This document shows positions 7,375 through 10,773 of a DNA stretch of 10,773 bases, in pieces; positions within the stretch are counted from its first letter, which is position 1, and every line of letters starts with the position of its first letter. The notes beneath the pieces are model-generated. The model ran no database searches. It was not told where the DNA came from and was given only the letters and a program-made list of their open reading frames with translations. Where the stretch lies: assembly GCA_015487825.1 (NCBI GenBank), contig WFOZ01000240.1, positions 1-10,773 on the forward strand, in the 5' to 3' direction. Both the position numbers and the translations under genes were made by a program. Source of the stretch: Planctomycetaceae bacterium (GTDB taxonomy: Bacteria; Planctomycetota; Planctomycetia; Planctomycetales; Planctomycetaceae).

Positions 7375-8427
7375 TTACGAGCGATTTCGTAGCAGGAACG
7401 GAGAGTTGGTTGCGACTTCTGCAGAGTCTGCTACGTTTACCCAGACATGCACGTGCGGGGCACCGCGGAAATGCCAGACAAATGCCGGGCCTTCAAGACG
7501 CCAGTTATCCCAGACTTTATCTTTACCGATATCGTTATCGGTGTAAAATGAAAGAGAACACGCATCAAGTCCGCCCTGTTTTTTTAGACAGGCAGATACT
7601 TCGTCCTGATCAGATTGCCTGTACGGCTCGATCAGTTTTTGCAGAACTTTTTGCAGGGCGGTTTTTTGATCATCAGAAAGTTCGGTTACGGGAAGGCCGG
7701 GAATCTGTTTTCCTGATCCGCGAAAAGCGATGTCTCCTTCGCGTCGTGTTCTTTTAATTTCCGCCGCCGCTCGCTGTTTCCCGTCAAGCATTTGATAAAC
7801 ACGATTTGCTGCAACAGCCTGTTCCCAGAAAACATTCCCGGGATGAGTCGGTTCCTCATTGAAACCTCTGGCGGCATGTCCGTAGAAGATAGGCCCCCCA
7901 AAGGCAACATGTTCTGAAGAATTGCCATCACACCGCAGCGTCAGGTGGCGACCCGTCATGACAAATTCAAATTTGCCTTCGCCCGGTGTGCCGAATATGG
8001 CGATACTCTGATTGTCGCCGAAACCGCCGCAATCATCTTCGATTTGTGTGTAATATCGTTTGTGCCAGTCGGGGTGAATGATCCCTTCAAAAATCGTGCG
8101 AATCATTTCCTGCTGGTCAGCTGTAAAGAACTTGCTGTTGATATCGGGGTTCGTGATATTCCAGTTATTGTTGACATGAGTTCGCAGTAAACCATGTCCT
8201 TTTTTCTGATAATCCCAATCGAAAGCAACAACCTTTTTCTGTTCTTCGCTCAGAGAAGCAAACAGGTGCTTCACGGTTGATTCCGGGGCAGAAGAGGTTG
8301 CCTTTTTCGCAGCTTCGCTCACATTGAATAAAGCACCGGATCCAACAACTGCAATTCCTGAAGCAGTTGTTCGTAAAAATTGCCTTCGATTGAAAGGAAA
8401 ACGAGATTCACCATTCTGCTGTGACAT
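7375..8427 (-). CDS. DUF3500 family protein, Tat-exported
   Basis: A 350-residue protein of the DUF3500 family, whose biochemical role is unknown to me. The N-terminus carries a twin-arginine signal, NRRQFLRTTASG (13-24), a hydrophobic stretch and a likely cleavage site near SEAA (37-40), so it is probably exported folded, perhaps with a cofactor. Family-like features follow: LFASLSEEQKKVVAFDWD (55-72), FTADQQEMIRTIFEGI (101-116), TGRHLTLRCDG (158-168), GPIFYGHAARGF (178-189), ELSDDQKTALQKVL (249-262) and LEGPAFVWHF then APHVHVWV (311-330). Conserved-looking histidines H161, H184, H325 and H327 could form a metal or cofactor site; this is inference. The ATG at 8427 has AGGAG (complement of 8435-8439) 7 bases upstream. 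The gene lies inside an 89-base inverted repeat and between the DUF1501 and symporter genes, all read leftward. The upstream spacer 8428-8672 shows no gene and no promoter that I can defend. Confidence 0.85.
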   Translation of the reverse strand: MSQQNGESRFPFNRRQFLRTTASGIAVVGSGALFNVSEAAKKATSSAPESTVKHLFASLSEEQKKVVAFDWDYQKKGHGLLRTHVNNNWNITNPDINSKFFTADQQEMIRTIFEGIIHPDWHKRYYTQIEDDCGGFGDNQSIAIFGTPGEGKFEFVMTGRHLTLRCDGNSSEHVAFGGPIFYGHAARGFNEEPTHPGNVFWEQAVAANRVYQMLDGKQRAAAEIKRTRREGDIAFRGSGKQIPGLPVTELSDDQKTALQKVLQKLIEPYRQSDQDEVSACLKKQGGLDACSLSFYTDNDIGKDKVWDNWRLEGPAFVWHFRGAPHVHVWVNVADSAEVATNSPFLLRNRS

Positions 8428-8672
8428 TTAATGACTCCTGAAAAGGTGGACGTGGAAACTCTTCTCGGATAAACAAAGACATGCACGATATTCAACACCC
8501 GATAGTGTGCGTAGTTTCGATAAAAAATGCGAGTCCAACCCTTTTTTAAGACATAGTCATCCGCTTCTCAGCTTGGTACGAAGACTTCCAGGCACACAAC
8601 TGCCCCGATGAAACAAGTACTTGGCCACTTCATTCCGTTTTTGCGCAGCATTTCATTGTAAAGACTCTATGC

Positions 8673-8761
8673 TACTAACGTAAAAAGTTTGCGAACGGTA
8701 CACAAATTATAGAAAAATATCAGTTTGGTTACGGCTATCAGAATGAACCAGCCGTGCTGGG
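8673..8761 (-). repeat. Right arm of the 89-bp inverted repeat flanking the DUF3500 gene
   Basis: Reverse complement of 7008-7096 with eight differences, all in the arm's inner part. Read on the leftward strand it starts two bases after the TAG of the symporter gene, so it forms the symporter 3' untranslated region; its first bases fold as CCAGC-ACG-GCTGG. The arms enclose 1576 bases containing the whole DUF3500 gene and the MITE-like copy 1. Confidence 0.9.
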
Positions 8762-8763
8762 TC

Positions 8764-10365
8764 CTATGCAAAAAACCAATAGAGCGTAAACATCAGTGCC
8801 ATCAGTAACAGAGCCAGTATCCTTGGATCTCGGATGGATTTGACCGGTTCTGTTCTTAATGCAGCCAATGGATTAGGCCAGCAGAGGCCATCGACTTGTT
8901 CGGGCTTCGGGGGAGCCGTCATCAAGGTGATGAGAGAAAAAAACAGGCAGCATATTACAAACAACCACCAGGCCTGAAGCATGAATGGAATGCCCAGTTG
9001 TTGTGAGATCAACTGGAAACCAAACGCAGGGAAATCGGCAATGAACACAACAATGCCCAGCAGAAAGCCGCCCAAAAGTGTATAAAATGCCGCCTGGCTT
9101 GTGCCACGGGGCCAGAAAATCCCCAGCAGAAAGACAGCCGTAATTGGTGGGGCCAGGCAGGCAATCATTTGATTCAGCCCCGCAAAAATACCACCAAAAT
9201 GCTTCCCTTGCGTGCTCCATGCCATTGCAGCAAGCATCACAATGACCGCTGTAATACGGCCGATTTTTACTAATTGTTCTTCCGATGTTTTGGGCCAGAT
9301 GCGTCCGACCAGATCAATCGAAACAAGCGTCGAAGCCGAGTTCAACGCACCGGCAACGGTTGACATTAACGCGGCCAGCAACCCCGCAGCAAGCAATCCC
9401 TTCAAACCGACAGGCACAAGTTGTTCAATCATCACCGGCAGTGTCTGGTCTGGTTCGTTACCGATTAAATCACGAAACAAAACCGAAGCCATCACTCCCG
9501 GAAAAACCATCAGAAGAACGGGAAGCACTTTGATGAAGCCGGCAAACAGAGGGCCAAGCTGCGCATCACGCTCGGTACGTGCGCCCAAGACTCGTTGTAC
9601 AATTGTCTGATCAGCACACCAATACCAGATTCCCAACACCGGGTATCCCAGCAGCATCGCATACCAGGCGTAATCGCCCTCAGCATGAATCATAGAAAGA
9701 TGTTGCGGCCCGAGAGCCTGTTCAAAAGCTGCATAAGTGGTGATCCCTTGAGCCGATAACGCAACAACACCCAAAACCGTAATAATAACTGCCCCTGCCA
9801 ATAGCAAAACCGTCTGAATTGCTTCAGTGACAACCACAGCCATCAGGCCACCCATCACCGTATAAATTGCAGTCGCCAATGAGATAACCATAATTGAAAG
9901 CATCGGATCAAGATCGAAAAAACGTTCGATAATCGTCGCACCCGCATAAAGCGAAACGCCGATATGAATGAACAACGCTCCGAAAATGCCCATCACTGCA
10001 ACGACCATTCGAGAAGCAGGGGAATATCGTCGCTCCAGGTATTCGGGCAATGTTGTTACACGGCTACGAAAATAAAACGGGGCAAATACAATCCCCAGAA
10101 GTATCAGACAGAATGCAGCAAGCCATTCGAAGTTCCCAAAGACAAGCCCATCTTTGTATCCCGAAGAAGCCAACCCGACCAGATGAACGGTCGAAATGTT
10201 TGTTGCAAACAGCGACAGCCCGATCATCGGCCATCGGAGTGAGCGACCAGCAAGAAAATAGTCACTGGTCGTATTCTTTTCTTTGCGAGAAGCATACAAC
10301 CCCAACGCAACAATGCCGACCAGATAAGCAACAATGATGACCAGATCAAGTGTTTCAATTCGCAT
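8764..10365 (-). CDS. Sodium:solute symporter (SSS/SGLT-like), probable sugar uptake
   Basis: A 533-residue integral membrane protein of the SSS family, which couples Na+ entry to uptake of sugars or similar solutes through a LeuT-type fold. About 14 hydrophobic helices are seen, matching SGLT architecture. Diagnostic segments are SDYFLAGRSLRWPMIGLSLFA (34-54), GYKDGLVFGNFEW (69-81), WYWCADQTIVQR (247-258), which closely resembles the animal SGLT wording, FIKVLPVLLMVFPG (277-290), STVAGALNSASTLVSIDL (335-352) for the sodium-site helix, and Q399 in LNQMIACLAPP, aligning by eye with the sugar-contacting glutamine of the Vibrio transporter. These favour glucose/galactose-like substrates, though myo-inositol or others remain possible. 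I prefer the ATG at 10365 over a TTG two codons upstream; the ribosome binding site is weak (GAAAG). The protein ends in a complete last helix (LYWFFA), then the inverted-repeat arm begins immediately. Confidence 0.93.
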   Translation of the reverse strand: MRIETLDLVIIVAYLVGIVALGLYASRKEKNTTSDYFLAGRSLRWPMIGLSLFATNISTVHLVGLASSGYKDGLVFGNFEWLAAFCLILLGIVFAPFYFRSRVTTLPEYLERRYSPASRMVVAVMGIFGALFIHIGVSLYAGATIIERFFDLDPMLSIMVISLATAIYTVMGGLMAVVVTEAIQTVLLLAGAVIITVLGVVALSAQGITTYAAFEQALGPQHLSMIHAEGDYAWYAMLLGYPVLGIWYWCADQTIVQRVLGARTERDAQLGPLFAGFIKVLPVLLMVFPGVMASVLFRDLIGNEPDQTLPVMIEQLVPVGLKGLLAAGLLAALMSTVAGALNSASTLVSIDLVGRIWPKTSEEQLVKIGRITAVIVMLAAMAWSTQGKHFGGIFAGLNQMIACLAPPITAVFLLGIFWPRGTSQAAFYTLLGGFLLGIVVFIADFPAFGFQLISQQLGIPFMLQAWWLFVICCLFFSLITLMTAPPKPEQVDGLCWPNPLAALRTEPVKSIRDPRILALLLMALMFTLYWFFA

Positions 10366-10453
10366 ATTCAATCTTTCAAATGGTCCGATTAAAGAGCCTG
10401 TTGTTTTCTATAAGAAACAAAGAAGAAAAGAGAGTCCATGCAAAACAGAAGGG

Positions 10454-10508
10454 GCCGCGGGTAGCGGCTTCCACCGGAAATAACTGGCGAGCCGGGTCAG
10501 CAATGACC
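10454..10508. repeat. Cluster of short hairpins upstream of the symporter gene
   Basis: Three short palindromes lie in 55 bases: GCCGC/GCGGC (10454-10458 and 10464-10468, loop GGGTA), GGC-GA-GCC within 10486-10493, and GGTCA/TGACC (10495-10499 and 10504-10508, loop GCAA). The local sequence is much richer in G and C than its surroundings. It may belong to an interspersed intergenic repeat family or be part of the symporter regulatory region. The flanking stretches 10366-10453 and 10509-10550 show nothing assignable. Confidence 0.35.
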
Positions 10509-10550
10509 TTGATGAGGTTGCTCGATATGCTCACTCACCAGTCAAATATC

Positions 10551-10739
10551 GTAACCATTCAGCGATGGGTGGCTGAGGACAAATTGTCGGAAGTGTTGAA
10601 AATAATTGAGGATGGCGCCAGGCGGCAGTCTGCCCCCAGAGGGTATGAAGCTTCCTGTTCTGGGGGCAGAATGTGCGGAATTCCTCTGGATATTCAAACC
10701 TTTCAAATAACAATCTGACCCCAGCCGCTGAATAGTCAC
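10551..10739. mobile_element. MITE-like palindromic element, copy 2
   Basis: A diverged direct copy of the element at 7103-7298. Shared blocks include GGGTGGCTG then GGACAAATTGTCGGAAGTGTTG near the left end (10566-10597, one base differing), the inner stem and TTTCAAATAACAATCTG near the right end. The inner stem is a perfect 12-base pair here: TCTGCCCCCAGA (10629-10640) with TCTGGGGGCAGA (10659-10670). The left arm starts exactly 78 bases inside, as in copy 1. The right terminal repeat lacks 7 bases present in copy 1 (ACCCTTT), which probably weakens mobility. The short frames that run through both copies look like by-products of the repeat. Bases 10740-10773 beyond it are very AT-rich. Confidence 0.72.
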
Positions 10740-10773
10740 TCCAAACTTGAATCATAATTATATATTATATATG

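Noticed and set aside
7097..8672. Reading the segment between the 89-base arms as a classical insertion sequence
   Set aside because: The only gene inside is DUF3500, which has a Tat signal and no transposase motif, and no target duplication flanks the arms.
10366..10371. TTG start two codons upstream of the symporter ATG
   Set aside because: An ATG follows immediately with better spacing to the weak GAAAG. The choice changes only two residues.

Overview
The window most likely comes from a planctomycete (Planctomycetota). The reasons are a Tat-exported DUF1501 protein, a Tat-exported DUF3500 protein, a small secreted protein with a C-x2-H-x2-M cupredoxin site, an SGLT-like sodium/sugar symporter and generously spaced, mostly single genes. 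Base composition is moderate. The assignment rests on recognised gene families, not on a marker gene. No rRNA, tRNA, CRISPR array, transposase or phage gene was seen.

Layout, left to right. A bidirectional hairpin terminator (43-84) separates an unseen left neighbour from a leftward gene for a secreted Cys/Tyr-rich protein (98-1042). Divergent from it are an APH-fold phosphotransferase (1259-2305, +) and a secreted cupredoxin-like protein (2466-3239, +). After a 421-base spacer with two hairpins comes the glycolytic gene gap (3661-4674, +), closed by a strong terminator (4740-4785). The rest of the window reads leftward: a small two-helix membrane protein (4839-5186), a DUF1501 protein (5434-6882), a DUF3500 protein (7375-8427) and a 533-residue sodium:solute symporter (8764-10365).

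The right half is rich in non-coding repeat structure. The DUF3500 gene is bracketed by an 89-base inverted repeat (7008-7096 and 8673-8761; 81 of 89 positions identical, the outer 51 perfectly). The right arm starts two bases after the symporter stop codon. Two diverged copies of a MITE-like palindromic element of about 190 bases lie at 7103-7298 and 10551-10739. They share terminal inverted repeats and an internal 12-base stem, and copy 1 sits 6 bases inside the left arm. Further palindromic clusters occur at 5346-5419, 6956-6994 and 10454-10508.

Functionally the genes look like independent units rather than one operon: central glycolysis (gap), sugar or polyol uptake (the symporter), and several exported proteins of unknown role. 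DUF3500 and the symporter could be linked in uptake or processing of a solute, but only adjacency and shared orientation suggest this. I found no complete undescribed system. The most unusual object is the inverted-repeat-bounded DUF3500 segment with its embedded MITE-like element.
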